From Sphingobacteriales bacterium (lineage in GTDB: Bacteria; Bacteroidota; Bacteroidia; Sphingobacteriales; Sphingobacteriaceae), in NCBI GenBank assembly GCA_014763615.1, contig JACXVB010000001.1:124001-188000 (forward strand): a stretch of DNA of 64,000 bases. Reading direction: 5' to 3'. Below the pieces are notes generated by a model, which searched no databases, was not told the origin of the DNA, and saw nothing but the letters and a program-made list of their open reading frames with translations. How positions within the stretch are numbered: the first letter of the stretch is position 1; each line of letters begins with the position of its first letter. Below are positions 23,518 through 32,267 of the stretch, one piece after another. The position numbers and the translations under genes are program-made.

Positions 23518-26283
23518 ATGGAAGTAGTAGATGTTTTAGATGATCATCCTCATGAAATACAGGTCATGGTTGATTACCATCTCTATGACCATTCTTCAGA
23601 TAAAGACTTTGAACCAATTCTTGATTTAGCGAAAATTATCTGTAATTGCCCAATTATTTACATTGCTTTTGTTGACAATGTTTGGCTATCAGTTCGTTAT
23701 ACTTCTGGCACAACGCAAAAACAACTTCCATTAAAAGAAACTATCTGTCAGTTTACCATTATCAAAAAGGATTTTTTTGAAGTTCCCAATGTTTTAAAGA
23801 ACACTAAAACCAGTAAATTATTTATTGAAAATAAACCTGATTTTATCTTTTATGCAGGCGTTCCTCTAATTGGAGTCGATAATAAAGTTTTAGGGACACT
23901 ATGTGTATGTGATACTCAAGAAAAAAGTTTGAGTGCCAACCAGATTTTGGCTTTGAAAGCTCTGGCAACCCAAGTAGTGAATAACCTTGAATTAAGAAGG
24001 CTAATCAATCTAAAAGAAGTAGCACCAATTCGCAAAAGCGAAGAATTTAATCATCTCTTCAACGCTTCTCCTGATTTAATTTGTATGCTGGATGAAAATC
24101 TTAAAATCATCAGGATTAATCGTGTTGTTGAGGATATTTTAGGATATGCAGAAGAAGAATGTATAGGCTTAAACATCTCTAAATTTATTCATGCTGAGGA
24201 CATAAAAGTTGCGGTGAAAACAGCCACAAGCAATCTGAAAAAGAAAGTTAAGAAGTTTAACATAGAAACTAGAGTGATCACTAAAGATAAATCCATTAAA
24301 TGGATGGATTGGAATGTGGTGACAAAAAATAGAGTTTGGTTTATCACTGGTAGAGATATTACTCAAGATAAAGAAACGCTTTCTCAACTCAACCAATTAT
24401 CAACCGTTGCCAGTAAAATTAACAACGGAGTAGTAATTTCTGACCCTAATAATCAGGTAATATGGGTAAACAACGCTTTTACTGCTATTACCGGATATAC
24501 CATAGAAGATTTAGAATTTCAGCAATTAGGAGATGTAATTATAGGTGCAGATAGCAACATAGATATTATTGAGAAGGCTAGGCATGAAACACATAACAAA
24601 AAGTCATTCTCGGTAGAATTATTAGCTTATCGTAAAGATGGACAACCCATTTGGCTTTCTATTTTCAATACCATTATTTTAGATAAAAAGGGAGAAGTAG
24701 AAAGTTTAGTGGAAATTGTTATCGATATTACCGAACGGAAAAAAACCGAAGAACAATTAAAATTACTCTCTTTGGTGGCAAGTAAAACCGAAAATGGAGT
24801 TGCCATAAGTGATAAAACCGGCAGAGCTACTTGGTTAAATGAATCTTTGACTAAAATTTTGGGATATAGTTTCAGCGAGCTTAAAGGACGAAGAATTGGT
24901 GATATTGTTAAAGGAGCGGATACGGACGTTAAAAAATTAAATGAAGCGAGGGCTAAGGCTAAACGGGGTATTCCGTACAACATAGAGCTTAAAGTTTATA
25001 AAAAGGATAAAACACCAGTTTGGGTTTCTGTTTCAAACACTCCAGTGTATGATGAAAATGGAAATATAGACAGAGAAATAGAGATTATAAACGATATTAC
25101 AGAGCGTAAACAAGCAGAAGAACAGCTTTTAGCCGCTAAAGAGCAAGCCTTGCAACTGAGTAAAGCTAAAGAAATGTTTCTTTCGGTAATGAGTCATGAA
25201 ATCAGAACGCCATTAAACGCCGTTATTGGCTTAACCAACATATTACTAGATGAAGAAAAGCTAGATCATCAATTACAGACTTTAAATCTGCTTAAATTTT
25301 CATCAGATAATTTACTTACACTCATTAATGATATTCTTGATTTTTCAAAAATTGAAGTGGGTAAGATGGAGTTAGAGCGTAAACGATTAAATGTAAAAGA
25401 ACTGGTTAAAGATATTGCAGATTCACTCTCTTTTAAAGTAAATGAAAAAGGCATAGCCATTAAATATTTTGTAGCGAATGATGTTCCGGAGTTGGTGAGA
25501 GGAGATAAAACCCGTTTGTATCAAATCCTGATTAACCTAATAAATAATGCTATAAAGTTTACTGAACAGGGTCATGTAAAAATTAGTGTAAAGGTTAAAT
25601 CAATAGAAGAATGCCATACTTTTCTGCATTTTGAGGTGGAAGATACAGGAATAGGAATTCCGAAAGACAAATTTGATGAGGTGTTTGAATCCTTTACTCA
25701 AGCCGCATCAAACACCGCGAGGAAATATGGGGGTACAGGTTTGGGTTTAAGTATTGCTAAGAAATTAATTGAACTTTATGGAGGTCAGATTGCTTTAAGT
25801 AGTGAACTAGGAGTAGGTACTACATTTTATTTCGACTTAAAATTTGATAACTTTATAGATGCTGAAAAGCAAAGTAATAACCCGGTTGCTGAACAGAAAT
25901 TAAAAATGAAAGCTAAAGTTTTAGTAGTTGATGATAATGAAATCAATAGGATTTTAGCTCAAAAAGTTCTTTCTAAATTTGAAATAGAATGTATTACCGC
26001 AGATGGAGGAATGGAAGCTATGGAAAGATTGAAAGAAAAAGATATTGATATTGTTCTGATGGATATCCACATGCCTGAGATGACAGGTTATGAAGTTACA
26101 GAAAAACTGAGAGCCATTGACGATGAATATTACAAAAACCTACCGATTATAGCTTTAACCGCATCTGTAATGAACGATGACCTTGAAACAATTTATACCC
26201 ATGGTATGAATGATTTTCAATTGAAACCCTTTAAACCAGATGAGCTGATAGGCAAAATCTCAAAATACATCAAGGCTGACTAA
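23518..26283 (+). CDS. Soluble hybrid histidine kinase with GAF, three PAS and receiver domains
   Basis: 921 residues and no membrane helix, so a cytoplasmic sensor. Order: GAF-like domain (about 15-165, PIIYIAFVDNVWLS, FYAGVPLIG), PAS1 (about 178-288), then PAS2 (295-407) and PAS3 (417-540), which look like a recent tandem duplication. HisKA with H560 in SVMSHEIRTPLNAVIGL follows, then HATPase_c with INLINNAIKFTE, EDTGIGIPKDK and YGGTGLGLSIAKK. The receiver (about 798-921) carries the VVDDNEINR start, phospho-acceptor D849 in IVLMDIHMPEMTG and final K in FQLKPF. No output partner lies next to it. Its own terminator follows. Confidence 0.93.
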   Translation: MEVVDVLDDHPHEIQVMVDYHLYDHSSDKDFEPILDLAKIICNCPIIYIAFVDNVWLSVRYTSGTTQKQLPLKETICQFTIIKKDFFEVPNVLKNTKTSKLFIENKPDFIFYAGVPLIGVDNKVLGTLCVCDTQEKSLSANQILALKALATQVVNNLELRRLINLKEVAPIRKSEEFNHLFNASPDLICMLDENLKIIRINRVVEDILGYAEEECIGLNISKFIHAEDIKVAVKTATSNLKKKVKKFNIETRVITKDKSIKWMDWNVVTKNRVWFITGRDITQDKETLSQLNQLSTVASKINNGVVISDPNNQVIWVNNAFTAITGYTIEDLEFQQLGDVIIGADSNIDIIEKARHETHNKKSFSVELLAYRKDGQPIWLSIFNTIILDKKGEVESLVEIVIDITERKKTEEQLKLLSLVASKTENGVAISDKTGRATWLNESLTKILGYSFSELKGRRIGDIVKGADTDVKKLNEARAKAKRGIPYNIELKVYKKDKTPVWVSVSNTPVYDENGNIDREIEIINDITERKQAEEQLLAAKEQALQLSKAKEMFLSVMSHEIRTPLNAVIGLTNILLDEEKLDHQLQTLNLLKFSSDNLLTLINDILDFSKIEVGKMELERKRLNVKELVKDIADSLSFKVNEKGIAIKYFVANDVPELVRGDKTRLYQILINLINNAIKFTEQGHVKISVKVKSIEECHTFLHFEVEDTGIGIPKDKFDEVFESFTQAASNTARKYGGTGLGLSIAKKLIELYGGQIALSSELGVGTTFYFDLKFDNFIDAEKQSNNPVAEQKLKMKAKVLVVDDNEINRILAQKVLSKFEIECITADGGMEAMERLKEKDIDIVLMDIHMPEMTGYEVTEKLRAIDDEYYKNLPIIALTASVMNDDLETIYTHGMNDFQLKPFKPDELIGKISKYIKAD

Positions 26284-26287
26284 AAAC

Positions 26288-26324
26288 GAAAAAGCGAAGT
26301 CCATAATAGGAACCCCGCTTTTTC
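26288..26324. terminator. Bidirectional terminator
   Basis: GAAAAAGCG (26288-26296) and CGCTTTTTC (26316-26324) form a perfect 9-bp stem with A and T flanks on both sides. It lies between the converging kinase and lipoprotein genes and can serve both. Confidence 0.75.
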
Positions 26325-26395
26325 TAATCTAAATTAACGCTCTCGGATATTTATACTTTTCTAAGCGTAAAAAAGTTTCAACTATTTTTAATTAT

Positions 26396-27772
26396 TTATT
26401 GATAACATCCTAAAGTTGATGGGAATGTTCTAGCTTTTCCTACTAAATCTTTCATTAAATAGATATTGAAGTACGAATTTCCACTTAAATCTTGCCCTTT
26501 TCCCATTGCCGGGCTATTATTGGGTAACTGATAAATTTCTTTTCTCGAATCTAGAAATAGTGGGTCTTGATTATAAATATTCGAATTTCCTAAAGTTTGC
26601 ACATCTGATCTTATCAGATTATCTTCGAAATTAACCGTATAAGGGTTTGTTCCAATTTGGTTAAAATCTACTTCTCTAATCAAACTTCCGTATATAATAT
26701 TGTTGACAAAAATTGCCTGAAGCGCTTTACTTGATGCAGATTGATCTTCTAAATTGTCACTAAAATATACCGAAGGAGATCGCCTCGGAAAATTATAATT
26801 ATAATTTGCTAGCGTATTTTGATAAAAACGATAATCTCCGCCATATAAACCTATCACCAAAAACTGACCACAATTGTACATTAAATTGTTGATACCCGTA
26901 ATACTTGCGGTATAACCCAAAACGCCAGCCACTTCATGATTTTTGATAATGCTGTTGGTGAGCAATAATTTCGGATTACTGTTATTACTTAAAGAATCTA
27001 CTCTAATGCCTACAATAGCATTTTTTAAAGTAGTATAGTTGATTTGATTATCAAAACTGGTTCTTAATAAATGCACTCCGCCCCACTGTCCGGCTTCATC
27101 ACTGTAAATGCGTTCCATTCTATCGCTGCTTATGGTAATGCTGTCCTGTAAAGTTCCATTTGCTTGCAAACTACCAGCAACATATAGCTTTGCATTTTTA
27201 TGGAAATATAATCTTGAGCCAGCTTCAATATTTAATGTGGTGTTGGCACCAACCACAGCATCATTTACAAACAAGTAGGGTTTATTTTTACTTAATGAGG
27301 TGTTCTGAGTAAAATAGGCATCCTTTAAATAAACAGCATTTTGGCCATAAGCGATTAGTGGAATGGTGTCTGTTCTGCCATTTAAACTAAAGGTAAGTTG
27401 GTCTTCCACTAAAAAAGGGCTATCGCTATTTGTAGGGTCTATAAATGCTTTCACAAAAACATAAATAGAGTCGTTTCCTTGCACTTTTATATTGGTTAAA
27501 TTATCAGTTGCGACACCGTTGATGTTGATTTTAAACGCTGATTGACTGCCACCTAACAATTTAATATCAGAAATAATGATGCTGTTTTTATTGTAGTTGA
27601 AAACCTTTAAACTTCTGCTAGTAGAGCCTTTATCCGTGAAAACGGTGTCAAATAAAATAGAATCCGTAGAGAATTGAAGTTTAAGATTTGGGTTGTAATC
27701 AATAATCTCGTTCTTTCTACATGCCACAAATATCAAAACCGAAAAAAGGATGAAAGGAAAGAAATTCTTCAT
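26396..27772 (-). CDS. Lipoprotein with right-handed beta-helix (predicted), function unknown
   Basis: 458 residues. The lipobox ends at Cys18 (LIFVAC-RKNE). The residues after Cys (RKNE) do not form the acidic surface-export signal used by Bacteroidota lipoproteins, so a periplasm-facing location is likelier. Residues 25-150 look like an Ig-like beta domain (DTVFTDKGSTSRSLKVFN). Residues 165-430 carry repeated short strands with N ladders (NTTLNIEAGSRLYFHKNAKL, LLLTNSIIKNHEVAG, AIFVNNIIYGS), the look of a parallel beta-helix of the kind in polysaccharide-binding or lyase proteins. No catalytic residues can be assigned. Third gene after rlmN and comF; the linkage does not explain it. Confidence 0.75.
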   Translation of the reverse strand: MKNFFPFILFSVLIFVACRKNEIIDYNPNLKLQFSTDSILFDTVFTDKGSTSRSLKVFNYNKNSIIISDIKLLGGSQSAFKININGVATDNLTNIKVQGNDSIYVFVKAFIDPTNSDSPFLVEDQLTFSLNGRTDTIPLIAYGQNAVYLKDAYFTQNTSLSKNKPYLFVNDAVVGANTTLNIEAGSRLYFHKNAKLYVAGSLQANGTLQDSITISSDRMERIYSDEAGQWGGVHLLRTSFDNQINYTTLKNAIVGIRVDSLSNNSNPKLLLTNSIIKNHEVAGVLGYTASITGINNLMYNCGQFLVIGLYGGDYRFYQNTLANYNYNFPRRSPSVYFSDNLEDQSASSKALQAIFVNNIIYGSLIREVDFNQIGTNPYTVNFEDNLIRSDVQTLGNSNIYNQDPLFLDSRKEIYQLPNNSPAMGKGQDLSGNSYFNIYLMKDLVGKARTFPSTLGCYQ

Positions 27773-27796
27773 TACAGCAAATATGCTTTAAATAAT

Positions 27797-28492
27797 TTAT
27801 TCGGTAAAAGCAATCCCAACAATATTTATCTCTGCAATTCCTATATTCTGTAAAGCGATTGCGCAAATTTCAAGTGTTGCGCCAGTAGTAATAGTGTCAT
27901 CTACTAAAATCACCTTTTTTAAGGTTGAATTTGGAGTTTTAGCTTCAAAAACAGCTTCTATATTATCAAAACGTTGATCTCTTGATTTTGAAGTTTGGCT
28001 TTCTGCCGATTTTACCCTGAATAAAATATCATTTAAAACCGGAATTTCTAATACCTCTGCTAAGCCCAAAGCAAATTGCTCGCTTTGGTTATAACCTCTT
28101 TTTTTAAGTTTTTCTGGATGTAGAGGAACTGTAATGATAGCCTCAGCTTTTTGATAATGATCGTGATTTCTTAATTCTTTAGCATACATTCTTCCTAACT
28201 CAACACCAATTTGAGGTTGTTTATTGTACTTGAGTTGGTGCATAATATTCTGAACCTTTCCGCCTTTTGTAAAATAGAGAAATGCTACTGCAGATTTAAC
28301 ATGAACTCTCCCCCAGAATTGTTTGGCCAATTTATTTTCGGCATCTAAGTGAAATTGAGTGTAAGGCAACTCGTACAAACAAGTGGTGCAAAAATGCTGC
28401 TCGCCATCTACTAAAGAGTTACCGCAAGAATGGCAAAGCTCAGGAAAAATCAGTTGAACAAAATCTTTTAAATAGGTTGCAATCATGTTCAT
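27797..28492 (-). CDS. comF: ComF family phosphoribosyltransferase-like protein
   Basis: 231 residues. An N-terminal zinc ribbon has Cys20, Cys23, Cys35 and Cys38 (CHSCGNSL and FCTTC). The phosphoribosyltransferase-like domain follows, with the PRPP-binding loop VDDTITTGA at 197-205. ComF proteins support DNA uptake through interaction with ComFA/PriA-type helicases in competent species, and are also found widely without known competence. It starts 10 bases after rlmN and precedes the beta-helix lipoprotein by 24 bases, one operon. Confidence 0.9.
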   Translation of the reverse strand: MNMIATYLKDFVQLIFPELCHSCGNSLVDGEQHFCTTCLYELPYTQFHLDAENKLAKQFWGRVHVKSAVAFLYFTKGGKVQNIMHQLKYNKQPQIGVELGRMYAKELRNHDHYQKAEAIITVPLHPEKLKKRGYNQSEQFALGLAEVLEIPVLNDILFRVKSAESQTSKSRDQRFDNIEAVFEAKTPNSTLKKVILVDDTITTGATLEICAIALQNIGIAEINIVGIAFTE

Positions 28493-28502
28493 AGGTAAAA
28501 AA

Positions 28503-29549
28503 TTATGCAGTTTCTTTGACTGCTAATTGGCCACAAGCGGCATCAATATCTTTACCTCTACTGCGCCTAATATGAGTAGTGATACCTTGTTTCTTTAGAT
28601 AATTAGCAAAAACATCAATTTTATCTTCGTCTGCATTTACAAAATCTGCAAAAGATATGGGGTTATATTCTATGATGTTTACTTTGCAAGGCACATGTTT
28701 ACAGAATTTTGCTAAAGACATGGCGTCCTCAATCCCATCATTAAAATTATTGAAAACAATATACTCGTAGGTGATAGGGTTTTTAGTTTTTGCGAAGTAG
28801 TATTTCAGTGCTTCTGCCAGAGCTTTTAATGAGTTTTGCTCGTTAATTGGCATAATTTCATTTCGTTTTTTGTCATCTGCGGCATGTAAAGAAAGTGCTA
28901 GATTAAATTTTACTTGGTCGTCACCTAATTTCTTAATCATTTTGGCAATACCAGCCGTAGAAACAGTAATCCTTTTAGAGGCCATGTTTAAACCATCCTC
29001 CGCCGTAATTCTATCCACAGATTTTAAAACGTTATTGTAGTTTAGCAGAGGTTCACCCATACCCATGTAAACAATATTTGAAAGCGGAATTCCGTAATTT
29101 TCTATAGATTGTTGGTTGATGAGCACAACTTGGTCATAAATTTCATCGGCGTTCAGATTACGTTTTCTGTCCATATAACCGGTAGCACAAAATTTACAGG
29201 TTAAGCTACAACCCACCTGCGAAGATACGCAGGCAGTCATTCTTTCTGAGGTTGGAATCAGCACACCTTCTATCAAATGTTTATCATGAAGAATAAAAGT
29301 GCTTTTGATGGTTTTATCCGCACTAAATTGTGAGCTGTTTATTTTTACAGCATTAATGGAGAAATCTTGATTCAATTTTTCTCTCAATTCTTTAGAAAGA
29401 TTACTCATCTCCTCAAAGCTTTTAGCAGATTTTTTCCAAAGCCATTCATAAACCTGCTTGGCTCTAAAAGCTTTCTCTCCCATCTCGGTAAATAATCCCT
29501 TAAGATCTTCTAAAGCGTAAGATCTGATATCTTTCTTTTTATTTTCCAT
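28503..29549 (-). CDS. rlmN: Dual-specificity 23S rRNA / tRNA adenine C2-methyltransferase RlmN
   Basis: 348 residues. The radical-SAM cluster motif is C114-S-L-T-C118-K-F-C121, preceded by Cys107 (TACVSSQVG) and with the methyl-carrying Cys near the end in DAACGQLA. Other RlmN hallmarks are GMGEPLLNYNNV, ITVSTAGIAKMI, LALSLHAADDKKR and VNIIEYNP. The enzyme methylates A2503 of 23S rRNA and A37 of some tRNAs. Heads a minus-strand operon. Confidence 0.95.
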   Translation of the reverse strand: MENKKKDIRSYALEDLKGLFTEMGEKAFRAKQVYEWLWKKSAKSFEEMSNLSKELREKLNQDFSINAVKINSSQFSADKTIKSTFILHDKHLIEGVLIPTSERMTACVSSQVGCSLTCKFCATGYMDRKRNLNADEIYDQVVLINQQSIENYGIPLSNIVYMGMGEPLLNYNNVLKSVDRITAEDGLNMASKRITVSTAGIAKMIKKLGDDQVKFNLALSLHAADDKKRNEIMPINEQNSLKALAEALKYYFAKTKNPITYEYIVFNNFNDGIEDAMSLAKFCKHVPCKVNIIEYNPISFADFVNADEDKIDVFANYLKKQGITTHIRRSRGKDIDAACGQLAVKETA

Positions 29550-29559
29550 GATAATGATG

Positions 29560-29567
29560 CAAAATTA
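29560..29567 (-). promoter_or_regulatory. Candidate -7 element of rlmN
   Basis: Read on the minus strand, TAATTTTG fits TAnnTTTG exactly and ends 10 bases before the rlmN ATG, implying a very short leader. No clear TTG -33 is seen. Confidence 0.35.
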
Positions 29568-29811
29568 ACATTTTAAAAAGGAATTTTTATTAAATTAAGT
29601 AATTGATTTACTTGTGTTTAACAAATTTCTAAAACGGTTGTGCGCTTGAAAAATTTATTTTCGAAGTCTTAGGCTAAGCATTTTATTCTGATATAAGTTA
29701 TAATTATTAATTTTTTATTCAGATAATTAACACTATCGAAAACTTTTAAATGGTTATAGCGTTAATATTATTATAGCATACCTATTTTTCGGATTTTCAC
29801 AGGAAGCATTT

Positions 29812-30975
29812 ATGAGAAGATTTAGTGCTGATTATATTTATACCCTTGATGACGGGGTGATTGAAAATGGAATCGTAGTAACAGATGATTACGGAAAAAT
29901 TTTAGCAGTTACAGACGAGAAGGCTCTTTTAGATCCTAATATTGAGCGTTTTAAAGGGGTAATTGTTCCTGGTTTTGTGAATGCCCATTGTCATTTAGAG
30001 CTTTCGCATCTTCATAAGAAAATTAGTAAAGGTACAGGTCTTATTCCGTTTATAAAGGAGGTGATTAAAAAACGTGTTGCAGATGAGGAAGTAATATTAG
30101 AGGCGATGAAAAAAGCCGATGAAGAAATGTATCAAGAGGGTATTGTAGCGGTGGGAGATATTTCAAATCAAACAATTTCTGCATCTATCAAAGAGCAAAG
30201 CAAAATCAAGTATCATACTTTTATTGAAATGATAGCTTTTGATGCTGCTAAATCATCTCAGGTAATAGATGATGCAAATGCACTAAAATCGGCATTTAAA
30301 ACACCAAGTTCCATCACCCCTCATGCGCCCTATTCGCTATCAAAGGATTTATTAAAAAAACTAACCAAGTATTGTAAGAAAACCGAGAATAAAATCTCTA
30401 TACATAACCAAGAAAACGATGATGAGAATTTCTTGTATCGATATAAAGATGGTCCGTTTATGGATTTCTTTAAAGAGATGAATATTGATACCGATCGATT
30501 TAAAGCGCAATCAAAAAACTCTTTACAAACTATTATTCCTTTTTTACCAGAAAACCAGCACATGCTATTGGTTCATAATACCTATACCAGTTTAAAGGAT
30601 ATTTATTTTACCAAACGTTTTAATCGTAAAATTAGTTGGTGTTTTTGTCCTAGTGCCAATTTATATATTGAAGATAAGTTGCCTACCTTCGAGTTTTTTA
30701 AATACACTGATTACCCAATTACCATTGGTACAGATAGCCTAGCTTCTAATCAAAAATTGAGTATGCTGCAAGAGATGAAACTCCTACAGAAAGAAATAGA
30801 AGATATTTCTTTGGAAGAACTGTTAAAATGGGCGACCATTAATGGGGCTAAGTTTTTAGGTTTTGATAAAGAATTAGGGAGTATTGCTAATGGTAAAACC
30901 CCAGGATTAAATTTAATCACGAATATTAAAAAGGGTAAGCTCACTGAAAAGTCAACAGTGCAAAAGTTAATCTAA
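29812..30975 (+). CDS. Amidohydrolase, candidate aminofutalosine deaminase
   Basis: 387 residues of the TIM-barrel metal-dependent hydrolase family (SAH deaminase/chlorohydrolase branch). Metal ligands: H59 and H61 in VNAHCHLELSH, further His in ITPHAPYSLS and IHNQEND, and the catalytic Asp in IGTDSLASN. A Shine-Dalgarno (AGGAAG) precedes the ATG. The window also encodes futalosine hydrolase and MqnD, and a route using futalosine hydrolase needs a deaminase that converts aminofutalosine to futalosine. Enzymes of this branch perform that step in other bacteria, so the role is suggested here. It is not adjacent to those genes; guanine, SAH or methylthioadenosine deaminase are alternatives. Confidence 0.85.
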   Translation: MRRFSADYIYTLDDGVIENGIVVTDDYGKILAVTDEKALLDPNIERFKGVIVPGFVNAHCHLELSHLHKKISKGTGLIPFIKEVIKKRVADEEVILEAMKKADEEMYQEGIVAVGDISNQTISASIKEQSKIKYHTFIEMIAFDAAKSSQVIDDANALKSAFKTPSSITPHAPYSLSKDLLKKLTKYCKKTENKISIHNQENDDENFLYRYKDGPFMDFFKEMNIDTDRFKAQSKNSLQTIIPFLPENQHMLLVHNTYTSLKDIYFTKRFNRKISWCFCPSANLYIEDKLPTFEFFKYTDYPITIGTDSLASNQKLSMLQEMKLLQKEIEDISLEELLKWATINGAKFLGFDKELGSIANGKTPGLNLITNIKKGKLTEKSTVQKLI

Positions 30976-31019
30976 GTTTCATTTTGTGATTTCCTAAATA
31001 AGCTCCATTTTTACCTAAA

Positions 31020-31964
31020 ATGAATAGAGTTTGTGAATTGTTGGGCATTCGCTATCCTATCATACAGGCTGGGATGGTTTGGTGTAGTGGGTGGGAGTTG
31101 GCCTCCGCAGTTTCAAATGCTGGAGGATTAGGTATTATTGGTGCCGGCTCTATGTATCCCGATATTTTAAAGCATCATATCCAAAAAACTAAAGCCAGCA
31201 CTTCTCATCATTTTGCGGTAAATCTACCACTTTTATATCCTGATATCAATCAGCATGTAGAAACGATCATCAAAGAAAAAGTACCTATTGTGTTTACCTC
31301 TGCTGGAAATCCGGCTATTTGGACTAAAATTCTGAAAGCGGAAGGTATTAAGGTTATCCATGTAATTGCCAATTCTAAATTTGCATTAAAAGCTGTAGAG
31401 GCAGGCGTAGATGCAGTAGTGGCAGAAGGTTTTGAGGCCGGCGGTCATAATGGAAAAGAAGAAACCACCACTTTATGTTTAATCCCTAAAATTGTAGATA
31501 CAGTTGATATTCCAGTGATTGCAGCAGGTGGAATTTCATCAGGGAAAAGTATGTTGGCAGCCTTTGCCTTAGGTGCCCAGGCAGTACAAATAGGAAGTAG
31601 ATTTGCAGCTTCAGAAGAATCATCGGCACATCCATCATTTAAACAAAAAATAATTGAAGCAAAAGAAGGTTCAACAAAGTTGAGCATGAAAGCGATCACT
31701 CCGGTGAGATTGTTAGAAAACGATTTTGCTCATCAAGTTTTTGAAGCTGAACAGCAGGGGTTGGGAAAAGAAAAATTGATAGAATTATTAGGAAAAGGCA
31801 GAGCTAAAAGAGGAATGTTTGAAGGTGATTTGATAAACGGAGAATTAGAAATAGGACAAGTTGCAGCAAATTTTCATCAAATTTTACCCGCCAAACAAAT
31901 AGTAGAAGAAATCTGGACGGAGTTTATGCAAGAGAAAGATAAATTGACCAATTTAAACTTCTAA
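31020..31964 (+). CDS. Nitronate monooxygenase / FabK-like FMN protein
   Basis: 314 residues, a TIM-barrel flavoprotein. The family start is LLGIRYPIIQAGMVWCSG, then ELASAVSNAGGLGIIGAGS, the loop VVAEGFEAGGHNG with the catalytic-region His, and FMN phosphate binding by PVIAAGGISSG and GAQAVQIGSRF. Members either oxidise alkyl nitronates or reduce enoyl-ACP (FabK). MVWCSG and the C-terminal part do not settle which. Leads a series running through acylphosphatase to the flippase and dUTPase. Confidence 0.85.
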   Translation: MNRVCELLGIRYPIIQAGMVWCSGWELASAVSNAGGLGIIGAGSMYPDILKHHIQKTKASTSHHFAVNLPLLYPDINQHVETIIKEKVPIVFTSAGNPAIWTKILKAEGIKVIHVIANSKFALKAVEAGVDAVVAEGFEAGGHNGKEETTTLCLIPKIVDTVDIPVIAAGGISSGKSMLAAFALGAQAVQIGSRFAASEESSAHPSFKQKIIEAKEGSTKLSMKAITPVRLLENDFAHQVFEAEQQGLGKEKLIELLGKGRAKRGMFEGDLINGELEIGQVAANFHQILPAKQIVEEIWTEFMQEKDKLTNLNF

Positions 31965-31993
31965 AATGTTTAGTTTTAGCAACTATTAATCAC

Positions 31994-32266
31994 ATGAAAA
32001 CATTAAGAATTATTGTTTCTGGAAGAGTTCAAGGGGTTTTCTTTAGAGCCTCTACCAAAGCAGTTGCTGATCAGATTGGGATTAAAGGAATAGTAAAAAA
32101 CCTGCCTGATGGTACGGTTTTTATAGAAGCAGAAGGGGAAGATTTTTTAATGGAAGATTTTTTGGATTGGTGTAAATATGGTCCGGATGATGCTAGAGTA
32201 GATGATATTTCTATCGAGGAGATAGAAACTAAAAACTATCGTAATTTTAATATTTTAAAAAAGTAA
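31994..32266 (+). CDS. acyP: Acylphosphatase
   Basis: 90 residues. The catalytic pair is Arg18 in VSGRVQGVFFRAST and Asn36 in GIVKNLPDGTV, both at the usual spacing, and VFIEAEGE follows. It hydrolyses acyl phosphates such as 1,3-bisphosphoglycerate and acetyl phosphate in the cytoplasm. One base separates it from the flippase gene. Confidence 0.94.
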   Translation: MKTLRIIVSGRVQGVFFRASTKAVADQIGIKGIVKNLPDGTVFIEAEGEDFLMEDFLDWCKYGPDDARVDDISIEEIETKNYRNFNILKK

Positions 32267-32267
32267 T

